Source: Actinacidiphila paucisporea
GTDB taxonomy: Bacteria; Actinomycetota; Actinomycetes; Streptomycetales; Streptomycetaceae
Direction: 5' to 3'
NCBI RefSeq assembly: GCF_900142575.1
Contig: NZ_FRBI01000003.1
Coordinates: forward strand, 1-43,825
Length of the DNA: 43,825 nt
The position numbers and the translations under genes are program-made. Every line of letters starts with the position of its first letter. Position 1 is the stretch's first letter. Of this stretch, positions 8,050-16,504 are shown in pieces. A model generated the notes under the pieces. The model made no database searches. It saw only the letters and a program-made list of their open reading frames with translations, and had not been told where the DNA came from.

Positions 8050-8376
8050 TCAGCGGCCCCGGCCTGCCGCGACCAGGTCGCTGCGGGTGAGGGTGGCGGT
8101 GGCCAGGTCGAGGGTGTGCGGCTCGCTCCAGTCGGCGTGCGGCCACACCCGCATGATCCAGCGGGCTGCGATCTTGCTGGTCGTCCGGGAAAGCTCGAGC
8201 CGCTGCCCGGTCGCGTCCTTGGCGACCGCGTGCGGGTGGGGCCAGACCTGCGCCGGATCGGTGAGGCTGACGCGGAGGGTGGCCGCGCCGGGGATCATGT
8301 CGGCGAGCAGCGTGGCGAGGCGCTGCCTCCGGCCGGTGTCCGGGCAGGTGGAACTTCCGCCGTTGGCGGTGTGCAT
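8050..8376 (-). CDS. Hypothetical protein, 108 aa, first gene of the replication/mobilisation operon
   Basis: A basic soluble protein. The middle (TLLADMIPGAATLRVSLTDPAQVWPHPHAVAKD) and end (SKIAARWIMRVWPHADW) look like an alpha/beta fold. I do not recognise the family. ATG at 8376 is chosen because ACGGAG stands eight bases upstream and the longer frame to 8460 has no ribosome site. It ends one base before the replication-protein start, so it is the likely promoter-proximal gene of the minus-strand operon running to 1865. Confidence 0.65.
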   Translation of the reverse strand: MHTANGGSSTCPDTGRRQRLATLLADMIPGAATLRVSLTDPAQVWPHPHAVAKDATGQRLELSRTTSKIAARWIMRVWPHADWSEPHTLDLATATLTRSDLVAAGRGR

Positions 8377-9026
8377 GCGATACTCCGTTGCTTGTAGGAG
8401 CGCGGTGCGGCGGTTCTCGTGCAGAGAAGGCGCCGCCGCCCGCGGGATGTGAATCGGCACCTCGGTGCCGGCCCGGCGTTCGGGAGTTGGTAGCTCCCGG
8501 GCGCCGGCCTCATGTATCCCCCACTCACCCCCTCAGGTACTGATTCCGCCGTCGCTTTCGCGCGCGGGTCGACCAGCAAGATATGCAGGCGCCACCCAAC
8601 GATCCAGCGAATACAGGCCGTTACCGAACACCGACGCCAAAAAGACATCGCATCGGTCGGAACAGCGGTACGGAATTCCTCACTCCCCGCAGTGATCTTC
8701 GGATGGAGTACCTTCGGGCGTCAACAAGCGACAACCAGCTCAAACGGGACATAATCCCGCACTAACCCGAAACCTCAGTCCGCCGACACTCGGACAGACG
8801 TCTGAATATGGCTCCCACCTGCGGATATGCGCCTCTCGTTCGGTGAACGAGTTTCCAGCCAGGAACCTCGCACTCCCGTGTGGCCAACTTGGCCATGTCA
8901 GATCTGGCCAACTCAAGCGTGGATCGCTGCAGGAGGAAACCGACCACTCCGAGGTTTCCCACAGACACGCAGAGCCCGGAAGGAAACACCAGCAGAGGGT
9001 GCCAAGAAGGGAAGGCTGCCGATCGA
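8377..9026. other. 650-bp region without a credible gene; likely promoter region of the operon
   Basis: No frame on either strand has convincing codon bias. The stretch is less G+C-rich than its flanks. Three TGGCCA copies lie at 8881, 8890 and 8905, two of them extended to TGGCCAACT. The promoter of the minus-strand operon starting at 8376 must lie here, and a replication origin is possible. Neither can be placed from sequence alone. Confidence 0.4.
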
Positions 9027-9848
9027 TCAGGCGCCGATCGGCTGGCACGGCGCCGGGCGTCGGCCTGGGTGGAATGGCGCTATGGTCAGCCGAGCTTCAG
9101 GGAAATCGCTTGGGTTGGCCGCGCACATGGTGATCCACCCGGGGCCGAGTGTCGGGTGTCGGACCGGACGCGGGGCGTTCGATTGCGGAGCGGTGGAGGC
9201 TGCGGCGTTCAGCAGGGGAGCCGCCTGGTCGTCCGCAAGGACGTCGGCCAGCAGTTCTCTGAGTGCGAGGCTGTGCTTGTTGGCGGCCAAAGCGGCGCGT
9301 AGCTGTCCACACAGTGCCGGCGCCCAGGCGGAATGCCAGTCGAGAAGGATCGTGCGAGCGACGGGAGCTGTCAGGCTCCAGTGCAGAAGATTGTCTGGCG
9401 CGGGCTCGTCGCCGAAGTACCTTGCGAACTCAGCATTGTAGGCGAGGAGGCGTCCCTCTTGGTCTTGGACGTAGGCCGCCGGCGCGAGGGTGTCCAGCAT
9501 CATCTTCCACTCACCGGGTAGTGCCCTGCCCGCGGGATTCAACGGGCGTGGCGGCGGGGTGGAATAGGCGTAAGTCCATAGCGCACGCCACTCATCCTCA
9601 GTAAGTCCCAGGATCCGTCCGACTCCTTCGAGCAGCGTCGGCCGAACCGTGGCGCCGCGCTCCAGTCGCTCATAAGTGCCCGCGCTTCGCCTCAGGAGGA
9701 TGTCCATGTGCGCCTGCGTGACCCCCTTGCCCCGTCGGCCACGCGGATCGCGACCCTCGAGCAGGTCGCGCAGGGCAGGGAACCTCTCGGGATCGGTACG
9801 GCCTCTGGCTTGAACCAGGAAGTCCCGAAACGCACACAGATCCGACAT
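9027..9848 (-). CDS. XRE regulator with MmyB-like ligand domain, 273 aa
   Basis: The N-terminal helix-turn-helix (GVTQAHMDILLRRSAGTYERLERG) is followed by GRILGLTEDEWRALWTYA. Then comes a PAS-like ligand domain (APAAYVQDQEGRLLAYNAEFARYFG) and a helical C-terminus. This order matches the MmyB-type regulators common in Streptomyces, whose ligand is usually unknown. ATG 9848 has AAGGCAGG upstream and is preferred to the frame start at 9938. It lies downstream of the LuxR-type gene on the same strand, between the replication operon and the lanthipeptide cluster, and could regulate either. Confidence 0.78.
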   Translation of the reverse strand: MSDLCAFRDFLVQARGRTDPERFPALRDLLEGRDPRGRRGKGVTQAHMDILLRRSAGTYERLERGATVRPTLLEGVGRILGLTEDEWRALWTYAYSTPPPRPLNPAGRALPGEWKMMLDTLAPAAYVQDQEGRLLAYNAEFARYFGDEPAPDNLLHWSLTAPVARTILLDWHSAWAPALCGQLRAALAANKHSLALRELLADVLADDQAAPLLNAAASTAPQSNAPRPVRHPTLGPGWITMCAANPSDFPEARLTIAPFHPGRRPAPCQPIGA

Positions 9849-10025
9849 GGCCTGCCTTACATTCGCTGGCGCGGTCGTGCGTGCGCAGATCCGGCCCACA
9901 GGAACATCCGAAGCCCTGACCAGCGACAACGTCGCCACTCAGGGCTTCGGATTAAACCTGAGCCTGTCGATACCTGGCACTACCATCCACTATTCGGAAT
10001 GATCAATTCCGCATGCTGCGCGCCC

Positions 10026-11072
10026 TCACCCGACCAGTCCCAGCTCCGCCGCCCTCACGCCGGCTTGGAAGCGGCTCGTCGCGCCGACTTGCTCCATCAG
10101 CTCGACGGCGATTCGTCGTACCGTCCGAGCCGAGATCCCCAGATGTCTGCCGATCTGCTCGTCGGAGAGCCCCGCCGCCAGATACCGCAGCACATCCTCC
10201 TGACGGTTCGAGAGCGACCCCTCCGCCTGGTCTGCAAGGGGGGCCGATCGCGACCACACGTCGTTGTACATCGCGACATAGGTGCCCATGAGTTCCGAGC
10301 CGTGCAGCACCAGCATGGGGTCGGTAGGACGCGATGGCGCACTTGGCATGACGGCGGTGGTCGCGTCGAAAAGGAGCAAATCGAAAGGTACCTGGTCGGC
10401 CAGGCGAACCTCGGCGCCGAGATCCGCCAAGGTCTGCAGGTACTTCCGGGCGCGGGGGCCGGCAGCAAGCGCGCGCCCGTAGACCGCGCGGACACTCAGC
10501 CCTCGCGCTACCAGCTCGGCGTCGAGTTCCAGTGACCTTTCCAGGATCTCCGCAGTCGGCAGCGGCCCGGGATGCATCGACCACATGGCCACATGGGACG
10601 AAAGATGCAGCGAGCGCAGGCGCTCGGCTCGAAGCGCACGGTCGCCCACGAAGGACACCTCGACTCCGACGCTTTCCCGCAGGGTCGCGGGGCGAAACCG
10701 AGTGGCGATCTCCTGAGCGCAGCTGTGGATCAGCGCCAGCTCCGCTGCCTGGTCGCCCAGGCGCTCCTTCTGCGCGTCGAACAGCTGCGTCAAGGCTGCA
10801 TCGGGGTCGACGGGCGCGAACGCCCCGCCGCTGCCGACCGGTCGGATCAGCCGCAAGGACTCCAAGTGGTGCCAAGCCGACCCCGCTTCGAGCACCGACA
10901 CGCCGATCACTGCGCAGAGATCCGGGAGCTTGCCCCTGCCGCTGCGCCGCAGTGTCAGATACAGCGGCAGGGCCAGGTCATACGGCTCGGCTGGCAGCAG
11001 ATGGCCCTCGGGAGGGGGCGGTGCGATGGAAAGCTGCGCTCGCCGGACTACTTCCGCGAGCTCAGCAGACAT
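10026..11072 (-). CDS. LuxR-type regulator with TrmB-like N-terminal and effector domains, 348 aa
   Basis: The C-terminal 60 residues form a LuxR helix-turn-helix (LSNRQEDVLRYLAAGLSDEQ, then ISARTVRRIAVELMEQVG). The N-terminus has a winged-helix-like region (YLTLRRSGRGKLPDLCAVIG) and the middle a TrmB/PLD-like sensor domain (AEILERSLELDAELVARGLSVRAVYG; ADLGAEVRLADQVPFDLLLF). Such proteins appear as regulators in many Streptomyces natural-product clusters. ATG 11072 follows GGAAGGT. Its 5' end overlaps the preceding gene by 11 bases, so they are coupled. It may control the lanthipeptide genes, but this is inferred from nearness only. Confidence 0.78.
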   Translation of the reverse strand: MSAELAEVVRRAQLSIAPPPPEGHLLPAEPYDLALPLYLTLRRSGRGKLPDLCAVIGVSVLEAGSAWHHLESLRLIRPVGSGGAFAPVDPDAALTQLFDAQKERLGDQAAELALIHSCAQEIATRFRPATLRESVGVEVSFVGDRALRAERLRSLHLSSHVAMWSMHPGPLPTAEILERSLELDAELVARGLSVRAVYGRALAAGPRARKYLQTLADLGAEVRLADQVPFDLLLFDATTAVMPSAPSRPTDPMLVLHGSELMGTYVAMYNDVWSRSAPLADQAEGSLSNRQEDVLRYLAAGLSDEQIGRHLGISARTVRRIAVELMEQVGATSRFQAGVRAAELGLVG

Positions 11073-11622
11073 CGCCAAGACCTTCCGCCCGCGCCCAGCA
11101 GTCCTGCGCAAGTGCGCCTGCCAGTTGGAACCAGGCGGGATCGCTGATGACCATCAGGGCAACACCCGGGCGATCCGGATCGACCGGCAGGATAGCCGTC
11201 CGATCGTCAACGACCATGTCCATGGGCACCAGGTTCGCGCAGCGGATCTCAACGCCCGCCGGCGACAGCTCCACCCGCCTTGGAAGCGACGGCTGCTGGT
11301 AGATCGCGCGTAGACGCACACCCTGGGCAGCGAGCCGCCCGTCGACCGCGGCCTGCCGCTCGGTACTGCCCGCGAAGGGGGAGGAGTAGAGGCTCAGGCG
11401 GTTGCCTACCGGCTGGCCGTAGGCTCGGGCCAGCACGCGCGCCATCGCGCGACGCCCAGCCACCACCTGGATGCCGTCGCCCACCTCGCTCGCGCAGCCC
11501 GACCCGTCGAGAAGGCGCTCGGTCCCCCAGACTGCCGCTGCAACTTCCAGCTGCCGGGTGGCCAGGGCACCCCGACACCGCGCCATGAGGTCTCCCAGGG
11601 CCCGAGCGACATCCATCACCAT
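11062..11622 (-). CDS. HTH-less TrmB-type effector-domain protein, 186 aa
   Basis: It parallels the sensor part of the following LuxR protein: LAAQGVRLRAIYQQPSLPRR matches LVARGLSVRAVYGRALAAGP, and GVEIRCANLVPMDMVVDDRTAILPV matches GAEVRLADQVPFDLLLFDATTAVMP. It lacks a DNA-binding domain. It overlaps that gene by 11 bases and may dimerise with its product as a ligand-binding partner or antagonist (inference). Two starts are possible: ATG 11622 with GAAGGTGAC upstream, or ATG 11793 with GGGAGC. I prefer the shorter because the extra 57 residues look unstructured and have poor codon use. Confidence 0.6.
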   Translation of the reverse strand: MVMDVARALGDLMARCRGALATRQLEVAAAVWGTERLLDGSGCASEVGDGIQVVAGRRAMARVLARAYGQPVGNRLSLYSSPFAGSTERQAAVDGRLAAQGVRLRAIYQQPSLPRRVELSPAGVEIRCANLVPMDMVVDDRTAILPVDPDRPGVALMVISDPAWFQLAGALAQDCWARAEGLGDVC

Positions 11623-11793
11623 CGCCGTGTCACCTTCGGTATCCGCGCGACTCACCCGCAACAGGAGGCTCGAACTCGGCCTGACCGAAAGAGAGTTAAT
11701 CGTCGAAACCCGAGACCTTCGACCATCACAGGCCATAGCTTGTACGGTGTCATATCCGGTTCTTCGTGTCGCATGGCTGTAGACGACGGGCAT

Positions 11794-12080
11794 CACGCCG
11801 CTCCCTTCTTCTGAACTCAAGGCTCCCTAGCAGTCAGTTTTAACGCCGGTCACTCGTCTTTTCTACGGGTGTCTTTTTTCCCTGAAAAAGAATGCGGCTA
11901 ATAGATTTCTTACATGAGCATGACATCACAAGATGTCCAGGCTCACGCGTCGGGTTGTAGTTCCTCGGCGACGCGTGGTCGAACCGGCCCGGAGCGAGGC
12001 GGACGCCGGTCGCCAAGAAGACCTCCTTCGCGAGCCGCTCAACTGCTTCCGCCGGTTTGTTCGCGGCTCTGCGCTGACGG
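11794..12080. promoter_or_regulatory. A/T-rich intergenic region with a 16-bp palindrome
   Basis: The 290 bases upstream of the two-gene regulator operon are markedly A/T-rich for this genome (for example TCTTTTTTCCCTGAAAAAGA near 11871). They hold the perfect palindrome GACATC-ACAA-GATGTC at 11922-11937, a plausible operator for a dimeric regulator. The minus-strand promoter of the regulator pair probably lies here. No gene is seen. Confidence 0.4.
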
Positions 12081-13157
12081 TTACCTCAGCGAGGCACGAA
12101 TGGTGTCCGCTGCTATCGCGGTGGCGGTGTCGAGTACGACGCGGTGTTCCGTCGGGAGACCTCGGCCCAGAGCACACAGGTCCACCAGTTCGCGCAGTGC
12201 GCTCGTTTCAGGACCCGTCACCGGTAGGTGCGCTAGCGCATCCCACGCTGCGTAGCCGTCTGCCGCGGCCAAGACCCGTCGTCTGATGAGGGCTTGCAGG
12301 TGCTGTGCCGCGACTGCAGTTACTGGGTGGGCGCGGAGTTGGGCGTGTGCTGCGAGGGCGAGCCGGGTCGCGAACACGGTGCGTCCTGGTTCGTGCTCGC
12401 GGCTTCCCAGGTGGACCAGGTGCTGGACCGTCGGCTCGGAGAGGTGGCCGACCGTGGCTTGCCGGCAGGTGGCCGCGAGGAGGGCGGTGACGTCGTTCTC
12501 CCACGGCTCCCCGGCCTGGGTTGCTGCCACCAGGGCCGTCGCAGCTTGCTGATCTTGCAGCATGAGGTGCGCCGCTACGGCGACCTGGCGGCCGTCGAGC
12601 ATCCGGTTGCCGATCCCTCGGTGCGCGCGGACGTGCTCCAGCGCTTCCTGCCATCGTCCTTGGGTGGTGAGGGTCCGGGTGCCGTCGGCGAGGGTCACCC
12701 GCCAGAGCCAGGCCAGCACCTCTTGGCGGCCGAGATCGTCGACAACGAGTCGTGAGGAAATCGTGACGCCGTGAATCGTGGCTTCGGTCCGTGTGCGGAT
12801 CGCCTCGGCGAGGTGGGCGAGGTTCGACCGCGCTTCGTCGGGTGCTCCGGCGCGGGTGTGGAGGCGGCCGAGGTTGATGATCGGTTCAAGGGCTCGGATG
12901 GCGGTCGGTCCGTCGAGTGGCCCTGACGCCAGGAAGATGTGTGCCTGGTCGCGGCAGAGTCGCTGGGCGTACTCGGCGGCACCGGTGTCCGATGCCAGGA
13001 GAGCTGCCTGGTTGAGGACGGCCGACGCTGTGCCCTGGTCCCTGGTTGCTTCTGCCTGCTCGGCGAGCCCGGTCAGGTTTCGGATCCGGGCGGGGAGAGG
13101 AAGGCAGGCCGGCCGGTGGCGTGCGAGCAGCGGAAAGTGCTGGACAACCTGTCGCAT
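12081..13157 (-). CDS. TPR-like helical-repeat protein next to the lanthipeptide genes, 358 aa
   Basis: An all-helical protein with Ala/Leu-rich repeats of about 35-40 residues (GLAEQAEATRDQGTASAVLNQAALLA; EPIINLGRLHTRAGAPDEARSNLAHLAEAI; QGRWQEALEHVRAH), as in tetratricopeptide proteins. There is no catalytic motif, signal or membrane segment. ATG 13157 with GGAAGAAG upstream is chosen; the 39-base longer start at 13196 lacks a ribosome site. It lies 66 bases after the methyltransferase stop on the same strand, so it is probably the last gene of the lanthipeptide operon. A scaffold or regulatory role is inferred only. Confidence 0.65.
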   Translation of the reverse strand: MRQVVQHFPLLARHRPACLPLPARIRNLTGLAEQAEATRDQGTASAVLNQAALLASDTGAAEYAQRLCRDQAHIFLASGPLDGPTAIRALEPIINLGRLHTRAGAPDEARSNLAHLAEAIRTRTEATIHGVTISSRLVVDDLGRQEVLAWLWRVTLADGTRTLTTQGRWQEALEHVRAHRGIGNRMLDGRQVAVAAHLMLQDQQAATALVAATQAGEPWENDVTALLAATCRQATVGHLSEPTVQHLVHLGSREHEPGRTVFATRLALAAHAQLRAHPVTAVAAQHLQALIRRRVLAAADGYAAWDALAHLPVTGPETSALRELVDLCALGRGLPTEHRVVLDTATAIAADTIRASLR

Positions 13158-13223
13158 TCTTCTTCCAGTTCCGGGAGGGGTGGGGCCGGCCTCCATCGGC
13201 GGCCGACCCCGGATAAGGGCAGG

Positions 13224-15236
13224 TCAGCTCCAGTAGGCGACCATGCGGTTCAGGGGGGTGTCCCAGACGAAGCGGCCGGGCCCGGCGGCGGGGTCTGCGT
13301 CGAGAGGGTGTAGTTCGAAGGCGATGGCCTTGTCGCGGTAGGTCGTGTTCCAAGTGCGCATGGCGCCGGCGACCTGGTCCGCCAGTTCGATGGCGTTGGG
13401 TCCGTGGCCGATGACGCCGAAGTCCCAGAGCTTGCCGCCGCTGGGCGTGGTGTGGTCGGAGAGCCGGCGGGCGAGGTAGGTGACGGTGCCGTCGCTGTCG
13501 AACGTGGCGGTGGAGGAGGGGTACGGGTCCGCGGTCAGCAGGCCGTTGTCGATGGCTTCCCTGGTGCGGGGCATCTGGTTCAGGCCGTTGGGGAGGGTGA
13601 GCGTCAGGTAGAGCTCCATGTACTCCGGGCTCTCTCCCGCCTGGACACGGACGTCGGTCCACACCTCGTGGCGGGGGCGGGCGAGCACGTCGGCGAAGGC
13701 GGCGGGGGCGACGATGGTGTGCTCGTTGTTAGTCTGGAGCCGGACCGAGCCGTCGACGGCCAGGGGGATCACGGTATGCGGGTCGTCGGCTGCACCGTTG
13801 CGCAACGGGACGAAGGTGTTCATGGCGCTGCTGACGCTGGCGAAGTGGCCGTCTGGGGTGCGCTCCCAGACGATGGAGCGCGACACGCTGCCGCGCAGGC
13901 GCTGAGGTGCGAGGAGCCGTCCGTTCGGGGCGAGTTGGTCGAGCCAGGCGGTGGGGACGGCGTGCGCGCCGACGGTGGCGATGATTCGGTCGTAGGGGGC
14001 GCCCTCGGCCCAGCCGAGGGCGCCGTCGCCGAGTACAACCTCGACGTTCGTGAAGCCGGCGTCGGCGAGGTGGGCGCGGGCGCCGTCCACGATGTCCTGG
14101 TCGACGTCGATGGTGACGATGTGCCCCTCGGGGCCGACGAGGGTCGCCAGGAGACCGGCGTTGTATCCGGTCGCGGCGCCGAGTTCGAGGATGCGCTCGC
14201 CGGGGCGGGCCTGGAGCTGCTCCAGCATGGTGGCGACGACGCCGGGCTGGCTGGCGCAGCTGATCATCACACCGCTGTCGTCGTTCTTGATGTTGACGAC
14301 GTCGTTGGCGTAGGAGGCGGCGAGGGTCGCCTGGGGCACGAAGCTGTGCCGCGGGACGGCGCGCATGGCCTGTTCGACGGTCGGTGAGACGACGTGGCCG
14401 GAGGCGGCCAGGGCGTCCACGAGCGCGTTGCGCAGGTCGCCTGCCGGCTCGTCGCGGGTTGCGGTGGTGTCGATGGTTTCCATGATCATGTCTCTCGTGA
14501 GTGCGGAAAGGGCAGCCTGGTCGGTGAGCGGGAGCCGGGCCCGGTTGGCGTGGAAGATCCACTGGTGGGCCAGCACGGCTCGAAGTCCACGGGTCAGCAG
14601 TCCTATTCGGGCCAGGCCGCCGAGGGACCGGCCGGTCTCCTCGAAGGCCGCGATCCAGTCCTGGTGGCCGCGAAGCGGGCCGCCTGCGTCGGCGATACGG
14701 CCGGGGTCGGCGGCGAGGAGCGTGTCGGCGGCACGCCGAAGCGCGGTGGCGCGCTCGCCGGTGAGAGCCGGTGCAGCAGGACGGAGCTGGGCGATGCGGG
14801 CGCAGACGTCGGCGAGTTCGTAGCGGTCGAGGCCGGCTCCGCGGGTGAGCGCGGCCAGCGCGAGGAGCGAGGTCTCGCGGGGGCCGAGCCGTTCGGCGCC
14901 GGAGGCGGGGTAGGCGAGGAGGTGGTGGCTGTCGATGGCGAAGAGGGTATGGGCCAGGTCCATCGCCTCCGGTCCTCCGAAGGCGACCGCCTCTGCTTCG
15001 TAGACTCCGTTGGCCCAGGTGACGATGCGACCGGAGTGTTCGAGGTGGTCCAGCAAGCCGTGCAGGTCCCTGAGTCGGCCCGGCCGGTGGCGGATCGGCC
15101 ACGGCTGCTTGTTCATGAACCACCAGTGCCCGTAGTGCTCCGGCCTAGTGAGGTACGGGGCGAGGTCGCGGTGGATGACGTCGAGAGCGCGGTCTCGGCT
15201 CTCGAAGGTCACGGTGGTCTGGTGCCAGGCGGTCAT
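13224..15236 (-). CDS. FxLD-system methyltransferase: elimination-like domain fused to PCMT domain, 670 aa
   Basis: Residues 1 to about 260 (WHQTTVTFESRDRALDVIHR, GHWWFMNKQPWPIRHRP) match the thiopeptide-type/LanB C-terminal domain, which in split or full LanB enzymes removes glutamate to form dehydroamino acids. Residues about 265-670 are a protein-isoaspartate O-methyltransferase (PCMT) type, with NDDSGVMISCASQPGVVATM and SAM motif I ILELGAATGYNAGLL (349-363). In lanthipeptide systems such as OlvSA, a PCMT homologue methylates Asp, which then cyclises to aspartimide/isoaspartate. The ATG at 15236 sits directly before the frame's good codon bias; the longer frame runs into lanC. The stop at 13226-13224 is 66 bases before the TPR-like gene. 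The two-domain fusion is unusual enough to note, though I believe FxLD methyltransferases can have it. Confidence 0.82.
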   Translation of the reverse strand: MTAWHQTTVTFESRDRALDVIHRDLAPYLTRPEHYGHWWFMNKQPWPIRHRPGRLRDLHGLLDHLEHSGRIVTWANGVYEAEAVAFGGPEAMDLAHTLFAIDSHHLLAYPASGAERLGPRETSLLALAALTRGAGLDRYELADVCARIAQLRPAAPALTGERATALRRAADTLLAADPGRIADAGGPLRGHQDWIAAFEETGRSLGGLARIGLLTRGLRAVLAHQWIFHANRARLPLTDQAALSALTRDMIMETIDTTATRDEPAGDLRNALVDALAASGHVVSPTVEQAMRAVPRHSFVPQATLAASYANDVVNIKNDDSGVMISCASQPGVVATMLEQLQARPGERILELGAATGYNAGLLATLVGPEGHIVTIDVDQDIVDGARAHLADAGFTNVEVVLGDGALGWAEGAPYDRIIATVGAHAVPTAWLDQLAPNGRLLAPQRLRGSVSRSIVWERTPDGHFASVSSAMNTFVPLRNGAADDPHTVIPLAVDGSVRLQTNNEHTIVAPAAFADVLARPRHEVWTDVRVQAGESPEYMELYLTLTLPNGLNQMPRTREAIDNGLLTADPYPSSTATFDSDGTVTYLARRLSDHTTPSGGKLWDFGVIGHGPNAIELADQVAGAMRTWNTTYRDKAIAFELHPLDADPAAGPGRFVWDTPLNRMVAYWS

Positions 15237-15256
15237 GGTGGGTCGTTCCTCGGTGG

Positions 15257-16504
15257 TCAGGTGAGCAGCAGGCAGGTGTCCCAGTCGGGGGCGTCGAGCC
15301 GGCTCAGGGCTATGCCGGCGAGACCGTCGAGGAGCCCGGCTCCGGCCCCGGGGGTCCGGATCGTGGCGCGGGCGTAGGCTGCGGGGTCGTCCGATGCCGT
15401 CGGCCCGGCGTGTTCGATGAGCCTGGTGGCGATGTGGCGAAGGCTCTCGGCACTTTGCGGGCGGGCGTCGGCGGCGATCCGGCGGGCGCAGTGGGCCAGG
15501 CCGGCGAAGCCGTGGCACAGGGATGGCTCGCGCACTGCGGCCAGCTGCTCGGCGCAGGTGAAGGCGTGGCGGGCGGTGCGCTCGGCGTCATCACCTCGGC
15601 CAGGGTCTCCGAGGGCGAGGGCGGCGAGTTGGCAGGCTCTCGCGAGGCCGGCCTCGCCGTAGCACCAGGAAGGGCGCAGGACGGGTGGATTGTCGATTCC
15701 TTCGCGCAGTTCGCGGCGGGTGACCAGGTACGGCCACGGTGCGGACGGTCCGGGGCGCCATCGGTCGAGCCAGGCCAGGATCGTCTCGATCGCGTCGCTG
15801 GTTCCGGGTCGGGTGACCCCCCGGCGGGCGGCGAGGGACAGGAGCGCGAGGGGGCCCGCGATTCCGTGTGCGACACCGCTGTTGGCGTGTCCTCCGGGCA
15901 TCGTGAGGGCGTATCGGCCGTTGGTGCCCGTTGGCACCCACCAGCCCGGGAGGTGTTCGCCGTCGACCGTTAACGGCTCCGTGAGCCGGACGAGGTAGTC
16001 GAGCACGGCGGCGGTGTCCGCGCCGTCCGGGTCTCGGCGCAGCAGGTACGCACCGTAGCCGGTGAGTCCGTGGATGGCGTCGAACTCCTCCAGGGTGGCC
16101 ATACGGCCCTGCGAGATCCGGCGGTTCGCCGCGTCGAGTCGGACTCGCAGGTCTGCACGGATGCCGGTCTCGAGGACGTCGAGCGGTCGGCGCAGCCCCT
16201 CGCGGTGATGAGGGGCCGCCATGGCGAGAACATGGGCAAGGGCCGTCGCCCCGTAGAAAGGATGGCTGCCCTGCTGCCCTAGGGTCAGCGGTGCTGCTGA
16301 GATGTAGGACAGCCAGCGGTGGGCGACGTCCCAGTCGGCTTGTCCGTTGGCGGCGCGGGCAACGTGCAGGAGCGCGATGCCGGGCGCGCCGTGCGCGAGG
16401 CTCTGCCGCCACCAGGCTGCGGCGGTGACAGCCTCGGCCACCACGTCAGGCTCCTCGAGTTGGTGCGCGAAGGCGTCCGCGATCGTGTCGTCGGTGGTGG
16501 TCAT
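15257..16504 (-). CDS. lanC: LanC lanthionine synthetase cyclase, 415 aa
   Basis: Catalyses Michael addition of Cys thiols to dehydrated Ser/Thr in the precursor. Zinc ligands are visible: Cys281 in WCYGEAG and Cys330-His331 in LCHGFAG. The NSGVAHGIAG motif (about 208-217) carries the conserved active-site His213. Length and repeated GxxG alpha-barrel motifs (HGLTGYGAYLL, YGEAGLARA) fit the family. The ATG at 16504 overlaps the LanB stop as ATGA. The stop is 20 bases before the methyltransferase start. The genes are thus coupled in the order LanB-LanC-methyltransferase. Confidence 0.93.
   Translation of the reverse strand: MTTTDDTIADAFAHQLEEPDVVAEAVTAAAWWRQSLAHGAPGIALLHVARAANGQADWDVAHRWLSYISAAPLTLGQQGSHPFYGATALAHVLAMAAPHHREGLRRPLDVLETGIRADLRVRLDAANRRISQGRMATLEEFDAIHGLTGYGAYLLRRDPDGADTAAVLDYLVRLTEPLTVDGEHLPGWWVPTGTNGRYALTMPGGHANSGVAHGIAGPLALLSLAARRGVTRPGTSDAIETILAWLDRWRPGPSAPWPYLVTRRELREGIDNPPVLRPSWCYGEAGLARACQLAALALGDPGRGDDAERTARHAFTCAEQLAAVREPSLCHGFAGLAHCARRIAADARPQSAESLRHIATRLIEHAGPTASDDPAAYARATIRTPGAGAGLLDGLAGIALSRLDAPDWDTCLLLT

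Noticed and set aside
8740..9048. 102-aa minus-strand frame in the 8.4-9.0 kb gap
   Set aside because: No homology-like pattern, Trp/Ser/Cys-rich composition unlike host proteins, and no good ribosome site.
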